Positions 17,956 through 27,150 are shown, numbered from the stretch's first letter. The stretch is 64,000 nucleotides of DNA from Actinacidiphila sp965342175 (GCF_965342175.1 NZ_CBDRBL010000001.1:1-64000), one strand, 5' to 3'. Notes: generated from the sequence alone by a model not told the origin. Numbers and translations are program-made.

Positions 17956-17961
17956 AACAAT
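17956..17961 (+). promoter_or_regulatory. -10 box for leaderless coaA mRNA
   Basis: AACAAT followed by 6 nt and then the GTG start of coaA. There is no Shine-Dalgarno sequence before the start codon. Confidence 0.5.
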
Positions 17962-17967
17962 GAGTCC

Positions 17968-18960
17968 GTGCCGCCGACCATCACGCCTCACCCGTCCCGC
18001 CGCCGCGCCGAGCCCACGCCCTACGTCGACCTGACGCGGGCCGAGTGGAGCGCGCTGCGCGACCGGACCCCGCTGCCGCTCACCGCCGAGGAGGTCGAGC
18101 GGCTGCGCGGCCTCGGCGACGTCATCGACCTGGACGAGGTGATCGACGTCTATCTGCCGCTGTCGCGGCTGCTCAACCTCTACGTCGGCGCCACCCACGG
18201 CCTGCGCGGCGCGGTCAACACCTTCCTCGACGACACCGGGGAGGGGCACGGCTCCCAGACCGGCACGCCCTTCGTCATCGGGATCGCCGGCAGCGTCGCG
18301 GTCGGCAAGTCCACCACCGCGCGCATCCTGCAGGCGCTGCTGGCCCGCTGGCCGGAGCACCCGCGGGTGGAACTGGTCACCACCGACGGCTTCCTGCTGT
18401 CCAAGGCCGAACTCGAGCGCCGCGGGCTGATGTCCCGCAAGGGTTTCCCCGAGTCGTACGACCGGCGCGCCCTGACCCGCTTCGTGGCCGACGTGAAGGC
18501 CGGCAAGGACGAGGTGCGGGCGCCCGTCTACTCGCACCTGATCTACGACATCGTGCCGGACGAGGAGCTGGTGGTCCGCAGGCCGGACATCCTCATCGTC
18601 GAGGGCCTGAACGTCCTGCAGCCCGCCCTGCCGGGCAAGGACGGCCGCACGCGGGTCGCGCTCGCCGACTACTTCGACTTCAGCCTGTACGTGGACGCGC
18701 GCACCGAGGACATCGAGCAGTGGTACCTGGCGCGCTTCCGCACGCTGCGTGAGACCGCCTTCCAGAACCCGCTGTCGTACTTCCACCGCTACACCGAGGT
18801 CTCCGAGGAGGAGGCCATGGAGTACGGCCGCCACACCTGGCGCGCCATCAACCAGCCCAACTTGCTGGAGAACGTGCTCCCGACCCGCGGCCGGGCCACC
18901 CTCGTCCTGCGCAAGGGCCCCGACCACAAGGTGAGAAGGCTCTCACTGCGCAAACTGTAG
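17968..18960 (+). CDS. coaA: Pantothenate kinase, type I
   Basis: Phosphorylates pantothenate, the committed step of coenzyme A synthesis. From the GTG at 17968 it has 330 residues, close to known actinomycete enzymes. The P-loop is GSVAVGKST at residues 108-116. Other family motifs are TTDGFLLSKAELERRGLMSRKGFPESYD and the acidic VEGLNVLQ strand. It is on the plus strand, opposed to glmS, and followed 29 bp later by the DUF389 gene. CoA made here also feeds AcpS. Confidence 0.96.
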   Translation: MPPTITPHPSRRRAEPTPYVDLTRAEWSALRDRTPLPLTAEEVERLRGLGDVIDLDEVIDVYLPLSRLLNLYVGATHGLRGAVNTFLDDTGEGHGSQTGTPFVIGIAGSVAVGKSTTARILQALLARWPEHPRVELVTTDGFLLSKAELERRGLMSRKGFPESYDRRALTRFVADVKAGKDEVRAPVYSHLIYDIVPDEELVVRRPDILIVEGLNVLQPALPGKDGRTRVALADYFDFSLYVDARTEDIEQWYLARFRTLRETAFQNPLSYFHRYTEVSEEEAMEYGRHTWRAINQPNLLENVLPTRGRATLVLRKGPDHKVRRLSLRKL

Positions 18961-18976
18961 TCCGCGGACCTCGGGG

Positions 18977-18982
18977 TAGCCT
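18977..18982 (+). promoter_or_regulatory. -10 box for leaderless DUF389 mRNA
   Basis: TAGCCT, then 7 nt, then the ATG at 18990. The TANNNT form and spacing fit a transcript starting at the ATG, so this gene need not depend on coaA read-through. Confidence 0.45.
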
Positions 18983-18989
18983 GCCCCGC

Positions 18990-19937
18990 ATGCTGCATCT
19001 CAGGATGATCGTCCCGCAGGGGAGCACCGGCGACGTCGTGTCCCTCCTCGAGGGGACCGTCGGCGCCACCCACGTCGCCGTGCTGCCCGGAGCGGCCCTC
19101 AACCCGCGCGGGGACATCGTCATGTGCGACGTGGCGCGTGAGGCGGGCGACGAACTACTGCGGGCGCTGCGGCGCATGGGCGTCGCCGACACGGGCTCGA
19201 TCGCGGTGGAGCACATCGATCTGTCACTGTCGGCTCGCGCCGACAAGGCCGAGGAGGAGGCACCCGGGGAAAGCGCGGACGCCGTGCTGTGGGAGTCGCT
19301 GACCGACGCGACCCACGAGGAGTCCACCCTCACCGTCACCTACCTGGCGTTCCTGGCCCTGGCGACGATGCTTGCGGCCTGCGGCGTGATGCTGGACAGC
19401 GCGATCCTGATCGTCGGTGCGATGGTCGTCGGCCCCGAATTCGGTCCGCTGGCGGGTGTGTGCACCGGCCTGGTCCAGCGTCGCGGGCGGCTGGCCCGGC
19501 GTTCCCTGACGGCGCTGCTGGTGGGCTTCCCGGTGGGTATGGTGCTCACCGGCGGATTCAACTACCTGATGGACGCCCTCGGCGTCTTCAGCGTGACCGA
19601 CTTCACGGCGCCGCATCCGTCGACCTCGTTCATCTGGCAGCCGGACGCCAGCTCCTTCGTGGTGGCGTTCCTCGCCGGGATAGCCGGAATCCTGTCGCTG
19701 ACCTCCGCCAAGTCCGGCGCCCTGGTCGGCGTGGCGATCTCGGTGACCACCGTCCCGGCGGCCGCCAACGCCGCCCTCGCGCTGTCCTACGGCGACTATC
19801 GCGAGCTGTGGGGCTCCTCGGCGCAGCTGGGCGTCAACCTGGCGGGCATCGTCATCGCGGGCGTCCTGACGCTGCTCGCCCAGAAGGGTTTCTGGGCGAT
19901 GCAGCGCAGGCGGCGTTCGGTGTCGCGCCCGGCCTAG
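18990..19937 (+). CDS. DUF389 multi-pass membrane protein
   Basis: A 315-residue protein of the DUF389 family. The first 110 residues form a soluble domain. Membrane helices follow from about 117 onward (LTVTYLAFLALATMLAACGVML, DSAILIVGAMVVGPEFGPLAG and further helices near 180, 225, 250 and 285). The AMVVGPEFGPLAG motif, with charged residues inside helices, is the family hallmark. Function is unknown; a transport role is possible. It converges on glmM, and the two stop codons share two bases (19935-19936). Confidence 0.88.
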   Translation: MLHLRMIVPQGSTGDVVSLLEGTVGATHVAVLPGAALNPRGDIVMCDVAREAGDELLRALRRMGVADTGSIAVEHIDLSLSARADKAEEEAPGESADAVLWESLTDATHEESTLTVTYLAFLALATMLAACGVMLDSAILIVGAMVVGPEFGPLAGVCTGLVQRRGRLARRSLTALLVGFPVGMVLTGGFNYLMDALGVFSVTDFTAPHPSTSFIWQPDASSFVVAFLAGIAGILSLTSAKSGALVGVAISVTTVPAAANAALALSYGDYRELWGSSAQLGVNLAGIVIAGVLTLLAQKGFWAMQRRRRSVSRPA

Positions 19938-21292
19938 CCGAGCGCGGACTTCACCGCGTCGGCGAGCCTGCCCGCCACGGAGCGGGCGTGGTCGATGTCC
20001 GCCGCCTCGACCATGACGCGGACCACAGGCTCGGTGCCGGAGGAGCGCAGCAGCACCCGGCCGGTGCCGCCGAGCTCGGTTTCCGCCTCGGCCACGGCCT
20101 CGGACAGCTCGGTGGAGGACTCGACACGGCTCTTGTCGACGTCCCTGACGTTGATCAGCACCTGCGGCAGCCGCTCCATGACGGCCGCCAGCTCGGCCAG
20201 GGAACGTCCGGTGGAGGCGACGCGGGCGGCCAGCATGAGGCCGGTGAGGGTGCCGTCGCCGGTGGTGGCGTGGTCGAGGATGATCACGTGGCCGGACTGC
20301 TCGCCGCCGAGCGCGTAGCCGTGCTCCTTCATCGACTCCAGCACATAGCGGTCGCCGACGGCGGTCTGCACCAGTTCGACGCCCTCGCGCTCCATGGCGA
20401 GCTTGAAGCCCAGGTTGGACATGACGGTGCCGACGACGGTGTTCTTCCGCAGCCGGTCCACCTCGCGCAGGGCGACGGCCAGCACGGCGAGGATCTGGTC
20501 GCCGTCGACCTCGTTGCCCTCGTGATCCACGGCCAGGCAGCGGTCCGCGTCGCCGTCGTGGGCGATGCCGAGGTGCGCACCGTGGTCGATGACGGCGGCC
20601 TTGAGCAGGTCCAGGTGGGTGGAGCCGCAGCCGTCGTTGATGTTGAGGCCGTCCGGCTGGGCGCCGATGGTGACCACCTCCGCGCCGGCCCGGGCGAAGG
20701 CCTCGGGCGAGACGCGGGCCGCGGCGCCGTTTGCCTCGTCCAGGACGATCTTCAGTCCGTCCAGGCGGTTCGGCAGGACGGCGATCAGATGGGCGACGTA
20801 CTGGTCGAACCCCTCGTCGTACTCCCGCACCCGGCCCACCCCGGCGCCGGTGGGGCGGTCCCAGGGGGCCCCGGTGCGGTGCTCCTCGTAGACGGACTCG
20901 ATACGGTCCTCCAGCTCGTCGGCGAGCTTGTGCCCGCCCCGGGCGAAGAACTTGATGCCGTTGTCGGGCATCGGGTTGTGGCTCGCCGAGAGCATCACGC
21001 CCAGGTCCGCGCCGAGCGCGCCGGTGAGATACGCCACGGCCGGTGTCGGCAGCACGCCCACCCGCAGCACGTCGACGCCGGCGCTGGCGAGCCCGGCCAC
21101 CACGGCGGCCTCCAGGAACTCTCCGGACGCCCGCGGATCCCGTCCGACCACGGCCACCGGCCTATGGCCCTCGAACGTCCCCGCCTCGGCGAGCACGTGC
21201 GCCGCCGCGACCGACAGTCCGAGCGCGAGCTCGGCTGTCAGATCGGCGTTCGCCACACCGCGCACACCATCCGTACCGAAGAGTCGTCCCAC
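19934..21292 (-). CDS. glmM: Phosphoglucosamine mutase
   Basis: Converts glucosamine-6-phosphate to glucosamine-1-phosphate for UDP-GlcNAc. The 452-residue protein starts at a GTG with a GGAGGAAA ribosome-binding site. The phosphorylated serine is Ser104 in LSASHNPMPDNGIKFF. The Mg2+ loop is DGDADR, and the sugar-binding GEQSGH and RSSGTEPVVRVM motifs are intact. It lies downstream of rpsI, whose terminator (21375-21411) sits between them, but read-through is possible. Confidence 0.97.
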   Translation of the reverse strand: MGRLFGTDGVRGVANADLTAELALGLSVAAAHVLAEAGTFEGHRPVAVVGRDPRASGEFLEAAVVAGLASAGVDVLRVGVLPTPAVAYLTGALGADLGVMLSASHNPMPDNGIKFFARGGHKLADELEDRIESVYEEHRTGAPWDRPTGAGVGRVREYDEGFDQYVAHLIAVLPNRLDGLKIVLDEANGAAARVSPEAFARAGAEVVTIGAQPDGLNINDGCGSTHLDLLKAAVIDHGAHLGIAHDGDADRCLAVDHEGNEVDGDQILAVLAVALREVDRLRKNTVVGTVMSNLGFKLAMEREGVELVQTAVGDRYVLESMKEHGYALGGEQSGHVIILDHATTGDGTLTGLMLAARVASTGRSLAELAAVMERLPQVLINVRDVDKSRVESSTELSEAVAEAETELGGTGRVLLRSSGTEPVVRVMVEAADIDHARSVAGRLADAVKSALG

Positions 21293-21374
21293 GTCTTTCC
21301 TCCGAGATGTTGCCGTGCTCCGCCCCGAACCCGCCGGGCGTTCATCCGGTTATACGCCTGTGCCCCCGGAACGC

Positions 21375-21411
21375 GTACGCCCCGGACGCACGACGTGCCT
21401 CCGGGGCGTAC
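21375..21411 (-). terminator. rplM-rpsI terminator
   Basis: An 11-bp stem (GTACGCCCCGG and its complement) is capped by a second small stem. It starts 24 nt past the rpsI stop. Confidence 0.75.
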
Positions 21412-21434
21412 CTGCAGCGCAGTGCGCGTGACGC

Positions 21435-21935
21435 TTAGCGCTTGCTGTACTGCGGCGCCTTGCGGGCCTTCTTCAGACCGGCCTTCTTGCGCTCGATCTC
21501 GCGCGCGTCGCGGGTCAGGAAGCCGGCCTTCTTGAGCGGGCCGCGGTTGTTGTCGACGTCCGCCTCGTTCAGCGCACGGGCGACGCCCAGGCGCAGCGCA
21601 CCGGCCTGGCCGGAGATGCCGCCGCCGTTGATGCGGGCGATGACGTCGTAACGGCCGTCGAGCTCAAGGATCTTGAACGGCTCGTTGACTTCCTGCTGGT
21701 GCACCTTGTTGGGGAAGTACTCCTCAAGGGTGCGACCGTTGATCGTCCACTTGCCGGAGCCCGGGATGATCCGGACGCGGGCGACGGACTCCTTGCGGCG
21801 GCCCGTGCCGGCGGCCGGCTGGGGCTCGCCGAAGCGGGAGGCGAGGGACTCGGAGGTGTACTCCTCCGGGATCTCGATGGTCTCCACGATCTCGCCGTCC
21901 TCGACGAGAGGGGTCTCAGGGGTGGTCTCGGCCAC
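21435..21935 (-). CDS. rpsI: 30S ribosomal protein S9
   Basis: S9 contacts the anticodon loop of P-site tRNA through its C-terminal tail. The GTG at 21935 with a GAGGAG site gives 166 residues. A 35-residue acidic N-terminal extension (PEEYTSESLASRF) precedes the core GTGRRKESVARVRIIPG. The conserved end is KARKAPQYSKR. It follows rplM by 40 bp. Confidence 0.97.
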   Translation of the reverse strand: MAETTPETPLVEDGEIVETIEIPEEYTSESLASRFGEPQPAAGTGRRKESVARVRIIPGSGKWTINGRTLEEYFPNKVHQQEVNEPFKILELDGRYDVIARINGGGISGQAGALRLGVARALNEADVDNNRGPLKKAGFLTRDAREIERKKAGLKKARKAPQYSKR

Positions 21936-21975
21936 GATGCTCCTCAGATGCTTTCTGTGTCGGTGGTGGCCGGGA

Positions 21976-22422
21976 CTAGCCCTGCGCGACCTGGCTGATC
22001 TCGAACGGAACCGGCTGCTGGGCGCCGTGCGGGTGCTCCGCACCCGCGTACACCTTCAGCTTCGAGAGCATCTGGCGGCCCAGGCTGTTCTTGGGCAGCA
22101 TGCCCTTGACGGCCTTCTCGATGGCCTTCTCGGGGTTCTTGTCGAGCAGCTCGTCGTAGCGGACGGAACGCAGACCGCCCGGGAAGCCCGAGTGACGGTA
22201 GGCGAGCTTCTGCTGCTTCTTGTTGCCGGAGAGGTGCACCTTGTCGGCGTTGATGATGATGACGAAGTCACCAGTGTCGACGTGAGGCGCGTACACCGGC
22301 TTGTGCTTGCCCCTCAGGAGGGACGCGGCCTGGGACGCCAGACGGCCCAGGACGACGTCCTGCGCGTCAATGACGTGCCACTGGCGCTGGACATCGCCGG
22401 GCTTGGGGCTGAACGTACGCAC
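21976..22422 (-). CDS. rplM: 50S ribosomal protein L13
   Basis: An early-assembly 23S rRNA-binding protein. The 148 residues begin with GTG (MRTFSPKPGDVQRQWHVIDAQDVVLGRLAS). The family motif YRHSGFPGGLRSVRYDELLDKNPEKAIEKAVKGMLPKN is present. It is first in the rplM-rpsI operon, downstream of a good promoter at 22602-22631. Confidence 0.97.
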   Translation of the reverse strand: MRTFSPKPGDVQRQWHVIDAQDVVLGRLASQAASLLRGKHKPVYAPHVDTGDFVIIINADKVHLSGNKKQQKLAYRHSGFPGGLRSVRYDELLDKNPEKAIEKAVKGMLPKNSLGRQMLSKLKVYAGAEHPHGAQQPVPFEISQVAQG

Positions 22423-22601
22423 GGTCGTAGCCTTCGCTTCTTCAGTGAGTGGGTCCTGACAAGGCCACCCGGACGATCACGACAGCCCTATCGCCTGCGG
22501 CGACGCATACCGCGGGGGCGAACGCTGGTCATCGGCCCGGTGGACCGGCGTAACGGCCTCTCACGTGAGAACGAGCAAGCCAATACGCATAACGAACCTG
22601 C

Positions 22602-22631
22602 AGAATACCCGCGCCTGCCCGTTCGGGTCAA
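22602..22631 (-). promoter_or_regulatory. rplM-rpsI promoter
   Basis: TTGACC (22626-22631), an 18-nt spacer and TATTCT (22602-22607) on the minus strand. The start point would leave a leader of about 170 nt before the rplM start. The 303-bp gap between rplM and the ABC-F gene contains no other gene. Confidence 0.75.
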
Positions 22632-22725
22632 AACAGCGGCAGCGGGGGCGCGCCCGCCCCCGCCGCCGGCACGTCCCCGCTCCCGCCCCCCGCGTCCGAA
22701 CCGCGGCCGGCCCCGCGACGCTCGG

Positions 22726-24348
22726 TCACCGCTCGCGCACGACCCGCGTCTCGTCCCAGACCGGCTCCGGCGGCTCGCGGACGAGCCCGTCCGTCCCGAA
22801 GACCAGGTACCGGTCGAAGCTGCGGGCGAACCAGCGGTCGTGCGTGACCGCCAGCACCGTGCCGTCGAACGCCTCCAGCCCCTCCTGCAGCGCCTCCGCC
22901 GACTCCAGGTCCAGGTTGTCGGTCGGCTCGTCCAGCAGCAGCGCCGTCGCCCCGGCGAGCTCCAGCAGCAGGATCTGGAAGCGCGCCTGCTGCCCGCCCG
23001 ACAGCTGGTCGAAGCGCTGGTCGCCCTGCCGGTCGAGCTCGTAGCGCCGCAGGGCGGACATCGCCTTGCCGCGGTCACGGGCATGCTCGGTCCACAGGAT
23101 GTCGACGAGGGTGCGCCCCATCAGCTCCGGATGCGCGTGCGTCTGGGCGAAGTGCCCCGGCACGACCCGCGCCCCCAGCTTCCACTCCCCCGCGTGGCGC
23201 ACGCCGGCGTCGCCGGCCAGCAGCCGCAGGAAGTGCGACTTGCCCGAACCGTTGGAGCCGAGGACGGCCACCCGCTCCCCGTAGAAGACCTCCAGGTCGA
23301 ACGGCTTCATCAGCCCGGTCAGCTCCAGCCCCACGCAGGTGACGGCGCGCAGCCCGGTGCGCCCGCCGGACAGCCGCATGCGGATGTCCTGCTCGCGCGG
23401 CGGCTCCTGCGGCGGCCCGGCCTCCTCGAACTTCCGCAGCCGGGTCTGCGAGGCGCGGTAGCGGGATGCCATGTCCGGGCTGACGGCCGCTTGCTGGCGG
23501 AGGGTCAGCACGAGCTTCTTCAGCCGGGCGTGCTCCTCCTCCCAGCGCCGCCGCAGCTCCTCGAAGCGTGCGAAGCGTTCACGGCGCGCCTCGTGGTACG
23601 TGGCGAAGCCGCCGCCGTGCACCCACACGTCCGAACCGGCCGGTCCCGGCTCCACGCTCACGATCTTCTCGGCCGAGCGGGCCAGCAGCTCCCGGTCGTG
23701 GGAGACGAACAGCACCGTCTTCCTGGTCTGCCGCAGCTGTTCCTCGAGCCAGCGCTTGCCGGGGACGTCGAGGTAGTTGTCCGGCTCGTCCAGCAGCAGC
23801 ACCTCGTCGGTGCCGCGCAGCAGCGCCTCCAGCACCAGCCGCTTCTGCTCGCCGCCCGACAGCGTCCGCACCTCGCGCCACTGCGCCCGCTCGTAGGGGA
23901 CGCCCAGCGCGGCCGTGGTGCACATGTCCCAGACCGTCTCGGCCTCGTAGCCGCGGGCCTCCGCCCAGTCGCTGAGCGCCTGCGCGTAGGCCAGCTGGGC
24001 CGCCTCGTCGTCCTGGGCCATGATCTTCAGTTCGGCGGCGTCGACCGCCGCCGCGGCCGCGCGGATCCGCGGCGGCGCCACGGACACCAGCAGATCCCGC
24101 ACGGTGCGGTCGTCCCGCACCGAGCCGACGAACTGCGGCATGACGCCCAGTCCGCCGCTCACCGCGACCGTGCCGCCGTGCGGCTTCAACTCGCCGGAGA
24201 TCAGCCGCAGAAGGGTCGTCTTGCCGGCGCCGTTCGCCCCGACCAGGGCCACCGCGGCGCCCTCGCCCACCCGGAACGAGACGTCGCCCAGCAACACCCG
24301 GCCGTCCGGCAGGTAGTACTCCAGATGCGCAACGTCCACATGTCCCAT
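22726..24348 (-). CDS. ABC-F family ATPase
   Basis: A 540-residue protein with two ATP-binding cassettes in one chain and no membrane part, typical of ABC-F translation factors that act on ribosomes. Cassette 1 has GANGAGKTT (residues 37-45), LSGGEQKR and LLLDEPDNYLD. A charged helical linker of about 80 residues (RRWEEEHARLKKLVLTLRQQA) follows. Cassette 2 has GSNGSGKSHFL, LSGGQQAR and LLLDEPTDNLD. Whether it protects against an antibiotic or serves housekeeping is unknown. The ATG at 24348 has a -10 box 6 nt upstream, implying a leaderless mRNA. Confidence 0.9.
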   Translation of the reverse strand: MGHVDVAHLEYYLPDGRVLLGDVSFRVGEGAAVALVGANGAGKTTLLRLISGELKPHGGTVAVSGGLGVMPQFVGSVRDDRTVRDLLVSVAPPRIRAAAAAVDAAELKIMAQDDEAAQLAYAQALSDWAEARGYEAETVWDMCTTAALGVPYERAQWREVRTLSGGEQKRLVLEALLRGTDEVLLLDEPDNYLDVPGKRWLEEQLRQTRKTVLFVSHDRELLARSAEKIVSVEPGPAGSDVWVHGGGFATYHEARRERFARFEELRRRWEEEHARLKKLVLTLRQQAAVSPDMASRYRASQTRLRKFEEAGPPQEPPREQDIRMRLSGGRTGLRAVTCVGLELTGLMKPFDLEVFYGERVAVLGSNGSGKSHFLRLLAGDAGVRHAGEWKLGARVVPGHFAQTHAHPELMGRTLVDILWTEHARDRGKAMSALRRYELDRQGDQRFDQLSGGQQARFQILLLELAGATALLLDEPTDNLDLESAEALQEGLEAFDGTVLAVTHDRWFARSFDRYLVFGTDGLVREPPEPVWDETRVVRER

Positions 24349-24413
24349 GAGGGGATTGTCGTAGCCCGCCCGCCCACCGCCAAACGGGTTTCCTCCTCTA
24401 TAGAATCCGCGCC
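24349..24413. promoter_or_regulatory. Divergent pair of leaderless promoters
   Basis: Minus strand: GACAAT (24355-24360) ends 6 nt before the ABC-F ATG. Plus strand: TAGAAT (24401-24406) ends 7 nt before the ATG at 24414. The 65-bp interval therefore seems to hold two back-to-back promoters with no untranslated leader. Confidence 0.55.
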
Positions 24414-25454
24414 ATGACTGACGGGTCGCAGCAGCCGTACAACCCGAACCAGGGATGGACCGCACCGCCGGGACAGCAAGGCGTCCCAGGCACGTCCGGG
24501 GAGCAGCGCCAGGTGCTCCGCGGCCAGATCGTCGGCGGGCCCGACCACCAGCCCCAGCAGCCCGCCTGGACCCCGCCCGCCGACTGGGCCCCACCGGAGC
24601 CCGGCCAGGGCACCCGCGGCCCCTCGCAGCCGCAGCACACGCCGCCCGCCGTCGAGGAGCCGGACTGGTCGGCGCTCGCCGAGGAGGCGGAGGCCGGCGC
24701 CCGGCGCCGCCGCCTCTTCCTGATAGGCGGCGGCGTCCTGGCCGCCGCAGCCGTCGCCGGCATCGTCGCGGTCGCCGTGGCCAGCTCCGGCAGCGGCCCC
24801 GCTCCTTCCCCGACCGCGACCGGCTCGGCCCCCTCCTCCGCCATCGCGCTGCCGCCCGAGCCCTCCTTCTCCGCGGTTGCGCCGGCCCCGACCTACGGCC
24901 CGCTCGACTTCCTCTCCACCGCCGCCAAGGACACCGCCCCGCTCGGGGTCGGCACCCTCTTCCCTGGCACGAAGCTCGACTACACCGGTGGCCGCTCCTA
25001 CGTGAAGACCGCCGCCAAGGAGAACCGCGACTGCGCCGCGGCCGCGAAAAACCCGCTCGCCACCGCACTCGCCAAGGGCGGCTGCACCCGGATGATGCGG
25101 GTGACGTACACCCGCGGCGGCTCCGCCGTCACCGTGGGCGTGGCCGTGTTCAAGGACGCGGCGTCCGCCAGAGAACTGGCCAGGACCAACAGGTTCCTGC
25201 TCCCGCTGAGCGGAGGCGGGCTCGGCGACTTCTGCCACGGCGTCAAGTGCTGGGCCAAGTCGGGCGCGGTGGGCCGCTATGCCTACTTCTCCATCTCCGG
25301 CCCGAAGAGCGGCGCTGCGGCCACCTCCGCCGACACCGCGTCCCGCCAGGCCGGCCAGGACGTCTTCAACTACGCCTTCAACCGCATCGTGCAGCGCGGC
25401 AAGGACCAGGCCGCCGCGGCGATGGCCTCGGAGGCCGCCGCACCGGCCGGCTGA
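24414..25454 (+). CDS. Single-pass membrane protein of unknown function
   Basis: A 346-residue protein. A Pro/Gln-rich cytoplasmic N-terminus (NPNQGWTAPPGQQG) leads to basic residues and one membrane helix (about residues 101-122, LFLIGGGVLAAAAVAGIVAVAVA). An outer Ser/Pro linker and a C-terminal domain from about 160 follow. That domain has several Cys residues (DCAAAAKN, GGCTRMMRVTYTRGG, DFCHGVKCW) and no catalytic motif. The architecture is common in streptomycete surface proteins. Function unknown. Confidence 0.8.
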   Translation: MTDGSQQPYNPNQGWTAPPGQQGVPGTSGEQRQVLRGQIVGGPDHQPQQPAWTPPADWAPPEPGQGTRGPSQPQHTPPAVEEPDWSALAEEAEAGARRRRLFLIGGGVLAAAAVAGIVAVAVASSGSGPAPSPTATGSAPSSAIALPPEPSFSAVAPAPTYGPLDFLSTAAKDTAPLGVGTLFPGTKLDYTGGRSYVKTAAKENRDCAAAAKNPLATALAKGGCTRMMRVTYTRGGSAVTVGVAVFKDAASARELARTNRFLLPLSGGGLGDFCHGVKCWAKSGAVGRYAYFSISGPKSGAAATSADTASRQAGQDVFNYAFNRIVQRGKDQAAAAMASEAAAPAG

Positions 25455-25704
25455 CCCCGCCCGCGGAGCCGCCGCCCCGACCGCCGCCCCACCCAAGGGC
25501 CCGGGGCGGCCCCGCCGCCCACGGCATCCCCACGGGTACCCGTGCCCGGCGCGGCGGCTCCCGGACGGTGCCGCACGGGAACGCCTCGCCGCGACGACGC
25601 GGTGCCCGGCGCCGGGGCGCCCGCCCGCGGAACCCCTGTGGTCCGCCCGGCCGCTCTCCGGCACGGCGCACGCCCGCCCGGGACGACGAGGCGGCGGCCC
25701 CGCC
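25455..25704. other. Gene-free gap between convergent genes
   Basis: Extremely GC-rich. It holds a perfect 14-bp palindrome CACGGGTACCCGTG (25531-25544) and several GGGCC/GGCCC runs, but no gene or promoter. It may carry termination signals for both flanking genes. Confidence 0.6.
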
Positions 25705-26562
25705 TCAGGCCCTCGGCAAAGGAAGGGTGCGCATGTTGCGGGCCTCGCGGCTGCGCGCGGCCAGCAGCTCGTCCACCGGGTAACCGACCTCCTCCAGGGT
25801 CAGCCCGTGCGGCCGCACCACATTGACCGCCGAGTGCCGCACCCGTCCCGCCAGCACCTCCCCGGGGAAGCCGACCGGCCGGTGCCCGTCCCCCACCAGC
25901 AGCATCGCCCCGACCAGGGCCCGCACCATGTTGTGGCAGAAGGCGTCGGCGCGCACGGTCGCCACCGCCAACCCGGAGGCGTCCCGCTCCCAGTGCAGCT
26001 CCAGGAGGGTGCGGATGGTCGTCGCGCCCTCCCGCTTCTTGCAGTAGGCGGCGAAGTCGTGCTCGCCGAGCAGCCTGCGTGCCGCCTCGTTCATCAGGTC
26101 GACGTCCACCGGCCGGTCGTGCCAGAGCACATGGCCCCGCAGCAGCGGGTCGACCCCGCCCTGGTGGTCGCCGACCCGGTAGGCGTAGCGGCGCCAGATC
26201 GCGGAGAAGCGCGCGTTGAAACCGGCCGGTGCCCGCGACACCTTCCACACCCGTACGTCCCAGGGCAGCCGCCCGGCCAGCCGGCGCAGCAGCTTGCCGC
26301 CCTCCCGCTCCCAGACGTCCTCCGGCAGGTCGACATGCGCGACCTGCCCCCGGGCGTGCACCCCGGCGTCCGTCCGCCCGGCGACGGTCAGCTCGACCGG
26401 ATCGGGCAGCCGCAGCACGGTCTGCAGGGCCGACTCCAGCTCCCCCTGCACCGTCCGCCTGCTGCGCTGCTTCGCCCACCCGGAGAACTCGGCCCCGTCG
26501 TAGGCCAGGTCCAGCCGCACCCGGACGAGACCGGGCTCCACCTCGTCACTCGCCACACTCAC
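25705..26562 (-). CDS. truA: tRNA pseudouridine synthase A
   Basis: Forms pseudouridine at tRNA positions 38-40. It has 285 residues. The catalytic Asp65 is in AGRTDAGVHARGQ, with the conserved FNARFSAIWRRYAYRV and FCHNMVRALVGAML motifs. The start is a GTG (26562); an in-frame GTG six bases downstream is also possible. It lies past the rplQ terminator, as usual in actinomycetes. Confidence 0.96.
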   Translation of the reverse strand: MSVASDEVEPGLVRVRLDLAYDGAEFSGWAKQRSRRTVQGELESALQTVLRLPDPVELTVAGRTDAGVHARGQVAHVDLPEDVWEREGGKLLRRLAGRLPWDVRVWKVSRAPAGFNARFSAIWRRYAYRVGDHQGGVDPLLRGHVLWHDRPVDVDLMNEAARRLLGEHDFAAYCKKREGATTIRTLLELHWERDASGLAVATVRADAFCHNMVRALVGAMLLVGDGHRPVGFPGEVLAGRVRHSAVNVVRPHGLTLEEVGYPVDELLAARSREARNMRTLPLPRA

Positions 26563-26583
26563 CCCCAGATCCTCTCCAGCACG

Positions 26584-26625
26584 CGGACGGGCCCGCCCCC
26601 AGCGATCTGGGTGCGGGCCCGTCCG
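26584..26625 (-). terminator. rplQ (alpha operon) terminator
   Basis: A 13-bp stem CGGACGGGCCCGC with its complement encloses one mismatch, a further 5-bp stem and a CGAT loop, 9 nt after the rplQ stop. It also lies within 25 nt of the truA start, so it may act as an attenuator for truA. Confidence 0.8.
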
Positions 26626-26634
26626 GTCGGGACG

Positions 26635-27150
26635 TCAGGCGTCCTTGGACTCCTCGGCCGGAGCCTCGGTGGCCTCCGCCGTGTCCTCGGCCTCGACCTT
26701 CTCCTCGGCCGGAGCCTCGGTCTTGGCCTCGGCCTCCTTGACCGCGCGCTTGGTCGCGGCCTCCGCCTCGCCCGTGGCCTGCTGGGCCACGGTCAGCGCC
26801 TCCACCAGCTCGATGACGGCCATCGGCGCGTTGTCGCCGCGGCGGTTACCGATCTTGGTGATGCGGGTGTAACCACCCGGGCGGTTCTCGTACCGCGGGG
26901 CGATCTCGGTGAAGAGCGTGTGGACGATGCCCTTGTCCGTGATCGTCTGCAGCACCAGGCGACGGTTGTGGATGTCGCCCTTCTTCGCCTTGGTGATCAG
27001 GCGCTCCGCGACCGGACGCAGACGGCGCGCCTTGGCCTCGGTGGTGGTGATGCGACCGTGCTCGAACAGCGACTTCGCGAGGTTCGCGAGAAGCAGACGC
27101 TCGTGCGCGGCGCTGCCGCCCAGACGGGCACCCTTGGCGGGCTTCGGCAT
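26635..27150 (-). CDS. rplQ: 50S ribosomal protein L17
   Basis: Binds 23S rRNA near the tunnel exit. From the ATG at 27150 it has 171 residues. The core (MPKPAKGARLGGSAAHERLLLANLAKSLFEHGRI to ALTVAQ) is normal. After it comes a tail of about 50 residues made mostly of Glu, Ala, Lys and Thr, longer than in most bacteria. It is the last gene of the alpha operon, 82 bp after rpoA. Confidence 0.96.
   Translation of the reverse strand: MPKPAKGARLGGSAAHERLLLANLAKSLFEHGRITTTEAKARRLRPVAERLITKAKKGDIHNRRLVLQTITDKGIVHTLFTEIAPRYENRPGGYTRITKIGNRRGDNAPMAVIELVEALTVAQQATGEAEAATKRAVKEAEAKTEAPAEEKVEAEDTAEATEAPAEESKDA

Noticed and set aside
25531..25544. 14-bp palindrome CACGGGTACCCGTG as an operator
   Set aside because: It lies between convergent gene ends, far from any promoter; such palindromes are frequent in GC-rich DNA.
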